NCBI GenBank assembly: GCA_977006965.1
Contig: OZ345355.1
Location: 2,356,001 to 2,420,000, forward strand
Length of the DNA: 64,000 nt
From: Phymatolithon calcareum
Lineage: Eukaryota; Rhodophyta; Florideophyceae; Hapalidiales
Direction of reading: 5' to 3'
A program made the translations under genes and the position numbers. This document shows positions 22,724 to 33,873 of this stretch, one piece after another. The stretch's first letter is position 1, and the number at the start of each line of letters is the position of its first letter. The notes below the pieces were generated by a model. The model ran no database searches and had not been told where the DNA came from. It saw only the letters and a list, made by a program, of their open reading frames with translations.

Positions 22724-22940
22724 GGGCCGATGAACGAATAGTTCCCAACCGGGAAAATGGGAAAATGAGAAATTGGGAACTCGAGTACGTCCAATAGAAT
22801 ACCTGCATTTGTGAAATTTTACTTCTTCTGCTTCCTTCGGGTTCAAATTCCACAAGTGCACGTACTCTATTGGACATATTTGCGTTCCCATTTTCTCAAT
22901 TTCCCATTTTCCCGGTTGGGAACTATTCGTTCATCGGCCC
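22724..22940. mobile_element. 217-bp foldback MITE, PIF/Harbinger-like
   Basis: Near-perfect inverted arms of about 57 bp starting GGGCCGATGAACGAATAGTT, then a looser inner inverted segment (GTACGTCCAATAGA / TCTATTGGAC). A 3-bp duplication TGA flanks it (22721-22723, 22941-22943). GGGCC ends with 3-bp TSD fit PIF/Harbinger MITEs. Confidence 0.65.
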
Positions 22941-22974
22941 TGAGTCCGCTGCGAAAAAGAAGTCGAGGAGAAGA

Positions 22975-23339
22975 ATAAGTTAGATTTTCTCAAGAATTAG
23001 AGAAGGGGAAGAGGAAAAAATAAGCTTTTTCTCACTTAATATCTGTGCAGATGTAAGAACAAAATAAGTTAGTTTTTTCTAATATTTTGAAGACTTGGAC
23101 AGAAAACGACAGCAGTCTGGGTTTGGACCGTTTTATCTTCGATTCGGTTCGTAGTGGTCCAGCGAAAGATTCATTTTTGTACTTTGCGTTCGAGCTTCCA
23201 TTGGCAGCAAACTTGTACTTTTCAAAATGGCGTGTTTTCTAGCGTCTACAAAAACAAGTCGTATGTGTAATCCACCGCCACCTACATGTCCATGAGTATA
23301 TGCACCAGATATCATAAATGAAGGTACAAATAGTGCTCC
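22975..23339. other. No gene seen
   Basis: AT-rich with an AATAAGTTAG direct repeat (about 22974 and 23062). No coding motif. Confidence 0.4.
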
Positions 23340-23610
23340 TGTGCCACTCGGTGACTCTCGACGATGAAGAGGTGAGAATATTTTATTTGAAAGTTACCAG
23401 CGCATCTGCGGCCATTGGGAAAACTTTGCGGTGACCAAACGGTCATGCACAGGTTGATTGATTTCCTTATTGGGTTCAACGCGATCTGGCGGGATAACGA
23501 AACCAATCCCTGGCCCAAGAATGGGGAAAAATTTTCCAACATACTCTGTCACGCAAAGTTGACTGGTTGTTAGGCAAATAGTATTAAGATTCGGACGCAG
23601 CCTTAGCATC
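23340..23610 (-). repeat. LINE F 3' end, uninterrupted copy
   Basis: Minus-strand end of an RNase H-type LINE: GIGFVIPPDRVEPNKEINQP then the 3' UTR. It matches 52340-52460 and preserves the uninterrupted sequence TTGGGAAAACTTTGCGG (about 23417-23433), the position where the 51130-52351 element sits in the other copy. Confidence 0.75.
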
Positions 23611-23639
23611 CTGAAAAACCCATAGAACTACTGTCAATC

Positions 23640-24000
23640 GCAATTAAGTTGATTTAGTGAGAAGGTACCATTTGTCCCAACGTGAGGAGTGTCGGCGCCT
23701 TTCATAGATGCTCTGCTAAAGTCGAAATCTCAGTTGCCTTAATCAGAACTACGTAGTATCTCGTCAATGGCTTGGACCACGTTGGTCTCCTCTGTAGGGG
23801 TTTAAGTAGGCTTTCTCAGGATGGTGTTGAGTATTCTCATTGCCTATGCTCCTTGACTGCCAATTTAATCTATCAACTTCTGGAATTTCCTGGAAAGATG
23901 CCCCCAAATCACATTGTGAGGGAATCCTATGTCTGCTTTATTCCATCCTGATATCTTGGTGCGGTAGACCGTTCTTAGAAAACAGGGAACTACATCATAA
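23640..24000 (-). repeat. LINE A 3' end
   Basis: GAGAAGGTACCATTTGTCCC followed by the C-terminal coding end; parallels 164-500 and 58980-59330. Frame-shifted. Confidence 0.7.
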
Positions 24001-24085
24001 ACTGTTTTGGAGCAATACGTACACATCGCGACTGGCTTTCTGAGAACCTCAAAAAAGAGAAAACAGAATTCATCAAAGTTTTTAT

Positions 24086-24841
24086 TTAGTAGTCTTGCTC
24101 GTAGTCGTAAATACCCAGCTTTTGATCGTTCTTCTCAGCCCTGCGACGGGACCAATTGATGGCGGTGATAATGGCTCCAACAATAGTCGCACCGGCGCCG
24201 ATGACCGGGCCAAGCCATACCCAGATACTCAGACCGATGCTCCTCTTATTCTCCATCCCATCTGGAACAACCGAGCTATTGTCCGATTCCGATGTCCCTG
24301 GGGTCGGCGATACCGATATTCCTGGGTTCGGGACTTCCTTTAATGCCTCGCGGTAAAGACAACCGTTAGCGTAGCTATTCCCGATGAGGAAGTACTTTAC
24401 ACCTTTAGTGCGGTTCACAATGTCCTTGAGCCCCCACATTTTCACCCGGACGTCTTCACTGGGTCGTGAGAAAGAAACCCAGACGTTAGACAGGCGATAT
24501 TCTTGGCATTGCAATTCTTTTGAATTGCCGACCACTCGGAATCCAATCTTATCCTTGGTAGTGTCACTGTAATCACGGTGACCATACTCTGTAAAAAGTG
24601 GAAAACTACCGGTCGAACAAGGCTTCCCATCGAACGAGAGATTTTCCGCCTTGAGAACATTTCCAGTTGTGCCGATCACCGCTTTTTCCCCGCACAAATA
24701 TATGTTCTTGTTGCCTCGCTCCAATTTGTAACTGCCCTCGATATCCGGGATTGTCAGCGTAGCGATGGAGGCGCACAGAAGATTCAGAAGCAGAAGGGCG
24801 CATGGGAGAAGCTGAAGGAAACGGCAAGACAAGTGCGCCAT
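24086..24841 (-). CDS. Type-I membrane protein, novel 4-Cys ectodomain family (intact)
   Basis: 251 aa from ATG at 24841. Residues 1-27 form a leucine-rich signal peptide. The ectodomain (about 28-165) has four cysteines (50, 75, 112, 161) at the same places as each repeat of the paralogue at 4101-5290, with shared landmarks LSFDGKPC, GSFPL, GVKY and NGxCLY; two disulfides are likely. N-glycosylation is possible at N143 (NRT) and N188 (NSS). A Ser/Pro/Thr-rich linker (about 170-200) precedes a membrane helix (about 206-229), basic SRRR and a 19-residue tail ending YDYEQDY. Stop codon TAA runs straight into an ATAAAA poly(A)-type signal. The helix and tail are far better conserved between paralogues than the ectodomain. 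Unknown function; the shape suggests a surface receptor or adhesion protein. Confidence 0.85.
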   Translation of the reverse strand: MAHLSCRFLQLLPCALLLLNLLCASIATLTIPDIEGSYKLERGNKNIYLCGEKAVIGTTGNVLKAENLSFDGKPCSTGSFPLFTEYGHRDYSDTTKDKIGFRVVGNSKELQCQEYRLSNVWVSFSRPSEDVRVKMWGLKDIVNRTKGVKYFLIGNSYANGCLYREALKEVPNPGISVSPTPGTSESDNSSVVPDGMENKRSIGLSIWVWLGPVIGAGATIVGAIITAINWSRRRAEKNDQKLGIYDYEQDY

Positions 24842-24933
24842 CGCACAGCGACGGGAAGGTTAAGGGGAGTACACCCCTTTATGTGGACGCCCAAAAACCA
24901 GCAGGGGCCCACAAGACCGCCGAGAATGGACTA

Positions 24934-25331
24934 CAGTCAGACCTCGATAAATGGATGGGCAATGTGGAATGGTCCAATATTCTCAAAATCGAGGTTATTC
25001 TCAAGTCGAATTTTGAATCATAAGTTTTGGATCACACGTGTGCCGAACAGTAGCCATATTCTACTGTACTGTATGCCAATGGCAGGATAAACATGAAAAG
25101 TACTTACAGTATTCTACGAGTGAGGATATGCTCCGTGTACGCTAAACAAAATTATAACAAAATTTAAGGTATGCCCCGTGACCTCGAACATGAAGTAATG
25201 CTCCTATCAAATATTCTACAATCCTTTAATTTTCGTTAAATTTAGGCGGATACGGTATTCGTGGAGCACTCGATTATGCTGCTAACCGAGGTTATTCTAA
25301 AAAAGAGGTTCCATTTATCGAGGTCTGACTG
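24934..25331. mobile_element. 398-bp pogo/Tc1-like MITE with TA duplication
   Basis: Perfect terminal inverted repeats of at least 22 bp (CAGTCAGACCTCGATAAATG...) at 24934 and 25331, bracketed by TA (24932-24933, 25332-25333). A subterminal repeat CGAGGTTATTCT is at 24990 and 25287. No ORF of note. The paralogous 5' flank at 5371-5395 lacks it and shows one TA (5381-5382), the precise empty site. CAG...ACCTCGATAA ends resemble pogo/Tigger-type elements. Confidence 0.9.
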
Positions 25332-25339
25332 TAGAATGT

Positions 25340-25854
25340 CGGGAACGAGACCGCAACGGTAGATGAAGTGTCAGTAATGGTACCATAGGGTAGTTCGAAG
25401 CTTCATTGATTTGATAGATTGGCCGGAGTAACGCAAACGAGTTATCATACTGTTTTCTGAAAATGGGTCGATACAATTTCTATGAAGCTTTTCACGCGAT
25501 GTGAAAATGTATCATATATGCATGTTTCTAATGGGAAAAATTAAGGTTGGCATGAACATTTCGAGCTGCCAATGTACTGTAGTGGTAGTTCTCATTGCAG
25601 GGATGGGTTTGTGGAGAGAAATAATCGGAAATAAAGGTGAACGAGGGCATTGTGCCTGCAGTGCACAACGGTTTGCTATAGGTAATCCGAATTATCGCGC
25701 TTTCCACCTATCACGTGCACACACGTCCATCAGTTTTCAATGTATGTCCTGACACTTGCCAAAAATTCGCATCGTCCTGAAGTGCGTCTCGTCAACTCTT
25801 AGCGCACTGACGTAATGCACTTCAGAGTCAACCGTGTCCTGTCATCAACCTATA
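25340..25854. other. 5' flank of the membrane-protein gene, then unassigned
   Basis: GAGACCGCAACGGTAGATGA at about 25350 matches about 5397-5416, so duplicated flank extends past the MITE. The rest shows no gene. Confidence 0.5.
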
Positions 25855-26855
25855 GGCTAAGTACATCACAATCTTCTGCACCGAATATTTGCTTGTATTT
25901 GGGGGGTTTCTGCCGCGTCACGCAAAATGATCCGTTTTCGAGGCCTAAATTTCCGAAGAATGTCGAGGGCGTCTCTCCAATGATGTTGTGGGGCAGGTGA
26001 TGAAGAAGGATAAAAGAACCTAACGGTCACAATTGCATCCAAGGTGAAATAAAAATACCAGTGCATTTAAGATCTTCCAATCAAATCGCTTCTTTTATGC
26101 AGGAAAGACAGCCGTCCATGTTCTTGCAATCGAGATCGGAGGTGCTCCAATTGAATCTCTGGACTTGTGACAAAAAGCAACCTGTGCCTGGAAGGCACAT
26201 TGCATGCTGGCCAACCTGTCCTGGTATCTGTAAAGTCAGCACTGCAACTCACAAGCGAAACAACGATGTTTCTTCCAGTTTAATTGCACAAAGCCGAGTA
26301 TTGGGGTCACATGCGGGAATATTGAGAGCCGGAGCTACTTTCCCAGATAGGAGGTAGATTATTCTCTCTTGTATCAATAGAAAGAAGCCAGAGAGGAAAA
26401 ATTTAAAAAGAAGCACTGAGCAAATATTTTCCACGGGATTGTGCCATATCGTACTACAAAAAACCTTAGAAGAGTTGCTCCGATGATTTTCGAGAAGTAT
26501 ACCGACTGTAGAATAATAAAACTTTTTCTCAATCAAAAATGAAGCTTTCACGTTCGCAAGAGAAAGAAGTGAGAAAAGTCGCGACTCCGTCTTCGATTGC
26601 AAACGAGCGAGACAGTTGGCACCACCTGTACTACATTCAACTTTAAAACCTTACTCAGACCATAATCAAAACACTGAATATACTAGATTTCTGTTGGGTT
26701 TCCTTCGAACAAATAACAGAAAATAGGGTTTTTTCTGATCACGTCATTACCCCAGCGGAGAGCATTGACTGGTGCTTACAATCTCACGTCATATCATTTG
26801 CTTGAGAACTTAAACCACCCCCCCCACACACATCGTCTCATTCGGTCAGCTAACA

Positions 26856-29800
26856 ATGGTGTTCGAGGAGCAATGCACAAAATGTGGTCGCATTTCGCGG
26901 CGTGCCATAGATGCGTCAAGGCACAGGGCAAAATGTGGCGTACACCCAACTTGCATCGCGAGCACGGCGGAGGCCAGGAATTCTGCACACTTGCAAGATT
27001 TTGCACTGCGCGAGGCACCGGCATCTGGTATGGACGCTTTTCAGGGAACTCCGAGCACGGGTGATGTTGACGTCGACGAAAACTCGTCGCTTTCAGAAGA
27101 AGATCACCACGAAGCAGAGGAGCAGGATGTTGCGGACGATGATGATGCAGATTTGTTGCTGGGCATAAGTGACAATACAGATATATCCGCTGTTACTGAT
27201 ACTGGAGGAAGCAGTGCCATCGATCTTCAACCTGTATCTTACTTGCAGTATAAGGCCGCTGTATACATCTGCACTTCCGGAATACAAAGACAAGGCCTCT
27301 CGGTTTTGGAGACTGGAAAATACCTAAACTCGCTTGACCCGAAAGGGGAGGTATGTTTTCTATGGCGTTCAGGGAAAATGTTTTGGACCGATCATGCGCA
27401 CAGACAAAAACTTGCATTGGAGGAGTTCGGAAAATGGGAGTCCTATGTTGTAAAAACAGAACGGGCGGACATTGGCGATTACACTGCTTATGTTAGGAAT
27501 CTACCAAAAACAATTTTGGGTATTATCCGGAACTCAAAAAGCTTGACAATCGACGGAAGAAAGGTACAGAATTGGACCGAACACCTTAACCTGAAGCCTT
27601 GCATGAAATTTGACACCAACGGCAGGCGAATTGTCACAGATTTCCATTCAGGTGATGATCTACTGTATCTGCACGAGATCATGACTAGCACAGGGGTGCT
27701 TCAGGAGAAGACTTTAGTACCAGTGCAGCTGTTTGTAGACAAAGCAAACGTCACGCGCTTGAACAAACGGCTAATGTACCCGGTGATCATGTATCTGCTG
27801 TGCTTTTCAAGGAAAGTGAAGGGGAAGCTGGCAGTCAATGTCGGTTTCATTCCAATTGTTCGGAAAAATTCAATTGCGGGAAGAAGGCTGTCTAAAGATA
27901 TTGTGCGATCCACAGGAAGAATAGTTACACAATGCACGTTGGTACGTTTACTATCGCCCTTGAATGAAAAGGTGGCCTTGAAAGTTCTATTTCCAGACGG
28001 TGTGGAGCGTGAAATCAAGCCCATTTTGTTGTCAATTGTGGCGGATATGCCAGAAGTTGCACTACTTACTTCATGCCGGATGAGCGACAACACAGCTCAT
28101 CCTTGTGGACGGTGCTTCATCTCTTTAGCCGGAATGAACCTGGTGGACACTAGAACTCAGCTGCTGAAAACAACCACACTCATGAAGTCTATTTATGCAT
28201 CTGTAGCGAGCATGGGCACAAAGACTGAGAAAGAGCAATACTTGAAGGAGAAAAGCTTGCATCTGCCGGCATCGGTCCTAATGGATCGATTCGAATGTTG
28301 TCTAGGCTCCTCTGAAATGCGAAACCAAGTTGTGTCTCGCATGTCAGCAGCAACTGCGAGTACCGTTCCAAATCCCGCTGACTTGCTTTGTGATATTGGT
28401 CGGAAAACATGCTCTCTAGTTCACGCAAGGCCTTTCAGCTTTCACTCATTCTGCAAATTCGAGTCTATGCATAACTTCGACATTGGATATACAAAGGATA
28501 TTTTGCAATCCATTGGCACTTTCTTTGCAGTCTGTTTGAAAGGGGATGCTTCAAGTGCGATATTGGATAAGGCAAACCATCATCAAGTGTGCCTACCCAG
28601 GCGATCTCAAACAGGTACATATCGTCTCCCCAAAGCAGGTGCCATTTTGGCCCCTGGACACGCCAACGTTACTGCTCAAAATTTATACTCCTCACTTGCG
28701 GTGTTGCCGTTTCTTTTAAAAGGTTCCGAAAAGGGTATCGGTGGGGCTGCAAAGATCATGCACTACATGTTGGACCTGGTTTTATGTTACATACATCTGC
28801 ATCACTTCGTACGGCGGATAAATACGCTTCCCTGGCATGTTTATAGTACAGTGCACGGAGAGATTTCTGTTTTGAATACTAAGTTCTATCAGAGCTACGA
28901 AAACTCTATTGGAAGGGCAAAAGGGCGAGCCATGGGTTCGGGACTGGCACCCATTGGCCGGCCACTCGCCACGCCGAAGGTGCATCAACTGTACTGCCAT
29001 TTAGCGTTCGACATAATGGCCGGGGGAAATGTTCAAAACTTCGACGCGCAACTAGGGGAGTCTCATCATGTAGGCACACGTGCCCATTACAATCGATCCA
29101 CTAAGACTGGGGGCGCTGAGGAGCAAGTTGCAAGACGAGCGACCACGCGTGAGCTCGGCGTGCTACAGCGCATGTATCCATGCAACGAGCCAAAGGAGCT
29201 CTCTGCCAATGAATGTGCTGTTCGTGTAGTCGGACTAGAAAGCAATGGCGAGGAGCCGACAAAAAAGAAGCGAACGCGATCTCTCACAAAGCTTACATCT
29301 TCTCTAATTGACGGAGAGAGCGTTTTAAATATTGTTCGTGGACTGCGGGGCGGCCTTGAAAGCCGTGATGTGCCCGTTTTTAGAATGGATTTTGACTCCG
29401 TCAGAGTTGTACAGACAGTGGAAATTAAGGCACGTTATCCATGGTTGCAAAATCATGGAGTGAACGGAAAATCTGTTGAAACAGTTCGTGGTCTGAAACA
29501 ACTCGTAAGGGCAGCATCAGCATTCTATAATGAGGAACCGCAGTACGACTTTGTGCAATATGTGTCGGGAAGTGCGAAGATTTTTGGACAAGTAAGGCTG
29601 CTTTTTGAGCAGCCTTACGAGGACAAGATTGCAGATCATGGCCCATTCTTGGCGCTAGTGAGAACCCTGAAGGCTGCAGAGGGGAGAATATTGGAAAATG
29701 GCGTGGAAGAAGACGAAGAATGGGGGATACGAAACACTAATCTTCTCGAAAGTGCAGGGTGTACATATTTACAATGGGACATTGATGACCGTACTGAGAG

Positions 29801-30143
29801 CTACCGGCGCGCTGTCATTAACGTTAAGAGTATTTTGTGTCCTGTGTCGATTGTTCCAGACTTTCAGTGTCCCATAATCTCAGAGAAAGGGTCTAAGCTC
29901 TGGAATGAGATGACAGCTGTATCTATTGAAAAGTATCGTCGCCGTTTTGAAAGAGAAGAGCGAGCAAGAAACTTGATGATCGATCGTGGGAGAAAAAACA
30001 ACTTAAATTTCGACGATACGTCGATAGCAGAAACTAAACCGGTGCTATTGGCGTCGGATGGGCCAAGTGAGCTTCCACACCCTAAGGAAGAACGATTTTT
30101 TTACAACCCGTTTATGCCGTGGACTACTCCGGAGAACAAATAA
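26856..30143 (+). CDS. Plavaka/Tnp2-like transposase, 1095 aa
   Basis: Starts with a C-x2-C-x12-H-x3-C finger (C7, C10, H23, C27) and then an acidic segment (about 70-110). Core motifs in order: VQLFVDKANVT with a candidate catalytic Asp near 295; SIVADMPE near 397 followed by a CxxC pair (HPCGRC, about 416-419); MHNFDIGYTKDIL near 536; PKVHQLYCHLAFD and QLGESHHVGTRAHYN with a candidate catalytic Glu near 735. This order matches Plavaka-type transposases of the CACTA-related superfamily (cut-and-paste DDE). The frame is uninterrupted, longer than a minimal DDE core but normal for the group. It may be active, although the right TIR carries a MITE. Confidence 0.85.
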   Translation: MVFEEQCTKCGRISRRAIDASRHRAKCGVHPTCIASTAEARNSAHLQDFALREAPASGMDAFQGTPSTGDVDVDENSSLSEEDHHEAEEQDVADDDDADLLLGISDNTDISAVTDTGGSSAIDLQPVSYLQYKAAVYICTSGIQRQGLSVLETGKYLNSLDPKGEVCFLWRSGKMFWTDHAHRQKLALEEFGKWESYVVKTERADIGDYTAYVRNLPKTILGIIRNSKSLTIDGRKVQNWTEHLNLKPCMKFDTNGRRIVTDFHSGDDLLYLHEIMTSTGVLQEKTLVPVQLFVDKANVTRLNKRLMYPVIMYLLCFSRKVKGKLAVNVGFIPIVRKNSIAGRRLSKDIVRSTGRIVTQCTLVRLLSPLNEKVALKVLFPDGVEREIKPILLSIVADMPEVALLTSCRMSDNTAHPCGRCFISLAGMNLVDTRTQLLKTTTLMKSIYASVASMGTKTEKEQYLKEKSLHLPASVLMDRFECCLGSSEMRNQVVSRMSAATASTVPNPADLLCDIGRKTCSLVHARPFSFHSFCKFESMHNFDIGYTKDILQSIGTFFAVCLKGDASSAILDKANHHQVCLPRRSQTGTYRLPKAGAILAPGHANVTAQNLYSSLAVLPFLLKGSEKGIGGAAKIMHYMLDLVLCYIHLHHFVRRINTLPWHVYSTVHGEISVLNTKFYQSYENSIGRAKGRAMGSGLAPIGRPLATPKVHQLYCHLAFDIMAGGNVQNFDAQLGESHHVGTRAHYNRSTKTGGAEEQVARRATTRELGVLQRMYPCNEPKELSANECAVRVVGLESNGEEPTKKKRTRSLTKLTSSLIDGESVLNIVRGLRGGLESRDVPVFRMDFDSVRVVQTVEIKARYPWLQNHGVNGKSVETVRGLKQLVRAASAFYNEEPQYDFVQYVSGSAKIFGQVRLLFEQPYEDKIADHGPFLALVRTLKAAEGRILENGVEEDEEWGIRNTNLLESAGCTYLQWDIDDRTESYRRAVINVKSILCPVSIVPDFQCPIISEKGSKLWNEMTAVSIEKYRRRFEREERARNLMIDRGRKNNLNFDDTSIAETKPVLLASDGPSELPHPKEERFFYNPFMPWTTPENK

Positions 30144-30264
30144 AGGGATGACCGCATACGCCTTCGATGTCCTTTATCGAACGGGCCAGTCTTCGCGAGC
30201 AGACTTCAGAGCAAAAAATCATTTAATGTCATCAGTTCTAGAAAGAATCGACACTAGCATTACT

Positions 30265-31293
30265 CTACACAAAGTGCCTACCCAAAAGGCGGTCATAGTG
30301 AGCAATGAAATTTAAGTCATCACCATCAGCATCCAAGATCTCAAACGTACTAGTAGTCCACCCACTAGGAGACTTTGTCCCGGTAGCAGTCAGCTGCTTC
30401 CGCAAAGAGGCTGACATCAAATGCATCATCTCAATGTGTTCCTCAGGAGTAGCCCTAGCATGTGCAGCAGCGGGGACAAACCGGAACAGAGATGGAGAAA
30501 CAGACTTCCTCGTAAAAGATCTCACGAGTGCCACGCAAGCGAACGCAAGTTGCGCAAGAGAAACTTTGGGCTGCTTGTCTCCAAGTCGAAAAGCCTTGAC
30601 CACAGCCGCTACAAAACGAGAACCATCCACTGGGTGCTTTCCATTTCGCCGGAAGTCACCGCCGTCAACCGCAGCGACAGAACCAAACAAATGACCAACC
30701 CCGTTCACCACGCGCTCCACAAAAGCCACGAACGCATCCACTACTGCCTTCTTCCGAGCTCCCCTTGCGTTGCTCAATTTCTTGTACACCTCAGCCATGA
30801 TGAAAGCCTCATTATTTTCGAAGAAGTGCTCCGCATGGTCCCCGTCGATTGGAACATCGTGTTTCACCGATAAAGAATGGAGGACAACGCCATAGAAATT
30901 GTAGAACACATACTCACCACTGGGGAAAAAGTCAGCGACAGAGCTTTCTGAGGAGTTCATCCGGTCTACAACCAGCAGACCCAAGGCTGTCCCAAGATTG
31001 GAGTGCGGTCCAATGACGCACGTCGTAGTTGCGTACTTCCAAAGTGTTCGCAACGGACATTCGACATCAGCAACTTGCACTGAAAGGCAATTTGGAAACT
31101 TTCACACCATGCTAGCCACTGTGTTTCCGTGCACGGACGCGCAAACTTTTCTTAGAAGCGCCTCTATTGATTTCCTCCGTGCTGAGAGTTCGCAGTTGTC
31201 ATCCTTGAGTTGATTTAGATCTCGTTGGAAAGACGCGAGCTGCTCGGAGAGTTCCATCTCCGAAGTCGTACTGTCTGGGCTAATGAACGACAT
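30265..31293 (-). pseudogene. Second transposon ORF, coiled-coil protein with one in-frame TGA
   Basis: Convergent with the transposase, stops 122 bp apart. From ATG 31293 an N-terminal stretch with heptad-like charge (ELSEQLASFQRDLNQLKDDN) suggests a coiled coil; an in-frame TGA at 31102-31104 interrupts, and the same frame then runs 271 codons to 30265. A 28-nt GTGTGA...TTTCAG could be mistaken for an intron here but would shift the frame. I do not recognise the fold. Its place inside the TIRs suggests an accessory DNA-binding or regulatory protein like CACTA TnpA; that is inference. Confidence 0.55.
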
Positions 31294-31299
31294 AGTGAA

Positions 31300-33820
31300 T
31301 TTGACGAGCGTTGTATGGGCAGCAGTGATATTTGCAACACAGAACACTTGCTTGTGCGGCGGCGGTGACGCCGGGAAGCATCGTGTGAGCCCGATCCGTA
31401 TTTGTAGACTTCACGCGAATGCAAAGGTCGACGCTGGATCCATCGGCGGCAGTACGAGTGTTCAGTACGTGTTTACATCGATGTAAATCAAGTCCATTAC
31501 GAGCCCTTGTGAATTTTCATCCTTGAAATGCAGTAAAATTTCCATAAAAGCGAGTATAAAACTGAGAACGACACCTCCCGCTTCGTTCAAACACCGCAAC
31601 CTTACACTTTCGCGTGTCCAGTAAAGACGGAGATTGGAACGACTTCAATTGCCCGTGGCCCAACTGGTACCATGATAGAGCCACTAACTGCGGTTTCGGC
31701 GATGCTTCCCCTTGCACTATGCGTTTTCCCCCCTTTCTCAAGGAACGTTGAGCTAAGTCTTCTCGACACGTTCGTCATCAGGTAAACACGTAAGCACTGA
31801 TTATTCGTGAAAAACGTTTCGAGTGCCCAGTCCGGTGCGGAGAAAATCAAAGACACAACGAGGAGGCTTGGGTTTGGTGTGTCTGCAAAAAGGGATGTCA
31901 GTGTTTGTACTATAGCTTCTTGGGGAGCGCTATTTGTAGAACTTGAAGTTGTGCGAACAGCTGTCCCCAACTGTTGTACACGTGTAAAAATGACGCCGAA
32001 TGCTCTGACTAATCGCTATCGATATTCGACTTAGATCTTTCTCACTACTTCGCTTCGTTATCCGCTCTTTCGTGTAGGCCTAGATCTCATCGAACAGGGA
32101 GTGAATTTGCCATCATGCATTGCCCAAAAGTGTACCTGTGCAAGAACAAGGCCCCCGAGAGTCATTGCGCTTGGCAGTTGTGATTACGACTTATGCATTC
32201 TTCAGCAGGACTGCGGGCCATTGCAAATCAATGACCGGGCGCAACAGTACATCCAAGTAAGTTTCCACTGTTTTGTTCATTTCCGACTCGTGCATTTCTT
32301 CGTGCACATCACGACCGTCTGATATCTGAGAATTTTCTCTCGCATTCTTTCATTTCGCGAGCGGGGATACGGACAGGCCAAGAAGGCGCACGCAGGGACG
32401 GTCTCCATATTATCTAGCGTTTGGCTAAGAGCATTCTGTACGGAGTGACCTGGCATGGCCTTCCTCAATCTCGATCTCGGTGCCATTAATTGTGCTTCCT
32501 CCAAAGATACTACCCGTATTGTCCACATTCCGCACAACAAAGACAATTGACAGTCAATCCGTTTCGCAACTTCCGCTGCGTTGCTTGTCAACGAACCAGT
32601 CAGAAATCAGGGCGCTTTCTCTTCGTCTTATTCTTGCAATTTAAACGTGGGCGATGAAAATATTGCCCTGCTCCGGAACAGTCAGTACATTCTGGACAAC
32701 GAAACAAGTAAGAATTTGATATCGAGAAACCCTTTTTTACAGCCCAACGACCTTGGTAACGATGGAAATACTGACTTTTGTTGACCTCATGCAATATGTT
32801 TCCGTACTTTCGGTAACGGGCGGACATGATAAGCGCTCAATCACTGCCGTCCCGTAAATGGTTTGGAAGTATTCGTGCGGGATATAAATCAGGGCAAGAA
32901 TGTTTCGCTAAAACTCTGAACATTCTGCACATTCAAATTGTAAGCTTTGCGTTCGTTCTCGACTCTCAAATTGTCCCCGATTTTCGATACTGAGATATAC
33001 GTCCATCTTCAACAATTGTTCAATGTTTTGAATGCCCAGAAATACAGGATTAATCTATCGGAAAATTAGCAATTGTTCATAGCTCTTGCAGAGCCGAGCA
33101 TTCTCATGGCTCTTTGTGCGGTCACGCATGCTCTTTCCGCTACTGTACCGCATGGCTGAAACAGTGCTATGATTGTCTTGCTTCTCCTGTACCAGTTCAC
33201 AAATTCTGATCATTCTGCACATTCCAGAACGTAAGCAATTCATTTTTTTCGGCGCCCAAGTACTGGAATACCATACTAACTGAGCAAATTTTCATGAATA
33301 TTGTTGGGCTCACACAACAGGTTTTCGGAGCGCGAGAGCTCCAAAGGAGGTTGAATTGCTCAAGAAGTACCGATATCCTTACGTGGTGAGAAGTTCTCTT
33401 GCCTGACCTAAAGTGCGCCTTGAAAATCTGGCAGACCCTGCTGTTTGTCAAGTACCGCAGGGTTTGCCAGAAAAAGTACCCTAGGGTACTTTTTAGAACC
33501 CGTTTTGGACCTACTGCCGATTGCGAACGGGATCCTATCGTTCTATTGTAGGTCGCTGTGGGCAGGTGATTGTAGTGCCTGCCCCAGAACAGCTACATCA
33601 CTGACAGGACAACCACTTACAGTACTGGTAGCACTGGTGCATTAAAAGAGCGATAACCATCACATCGGCAGCGTGATCTCTTTGTCCTTGCTGCCCCTGT
33701 AACGGTTCTATCCGTATTCACCCAGTTTGAAAAAAAATGTAACGCCATAACTTGGGCAAATATTGCGTAATCTTAGTTGAGCTATGACACCGTAACCAGC
33801 GCGTCACGTTTTGCGCAGGA
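31300..33820. other. Right non-coding or poorly coding arm of the Plavaka-like element
   Basis: Minus frames at 31602-31970 and 32277-32591 have protein-like composition and could be upstream exons of the 30265-31293 gene, but no splice sites are convincing. The 19-mer CTGA(A/T)CATTCTGCACATTC occurs at about 32917 and 33206, possible subterminal motifs. Nothing else is recognised. Confidence 0.35.
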
Positions 33821-33873
33821 AAAGTCACCCCCCTAAATACAGTCAAATATTCGGTGCAGAAGATTGTGATGTA

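Noticed and set aside
31075-31110. 28-nt intron in the minus-strand ORF
   Set aside because: GT...AG exists but removal shifts the frame, whereas simple reading past the TGA keeps it.
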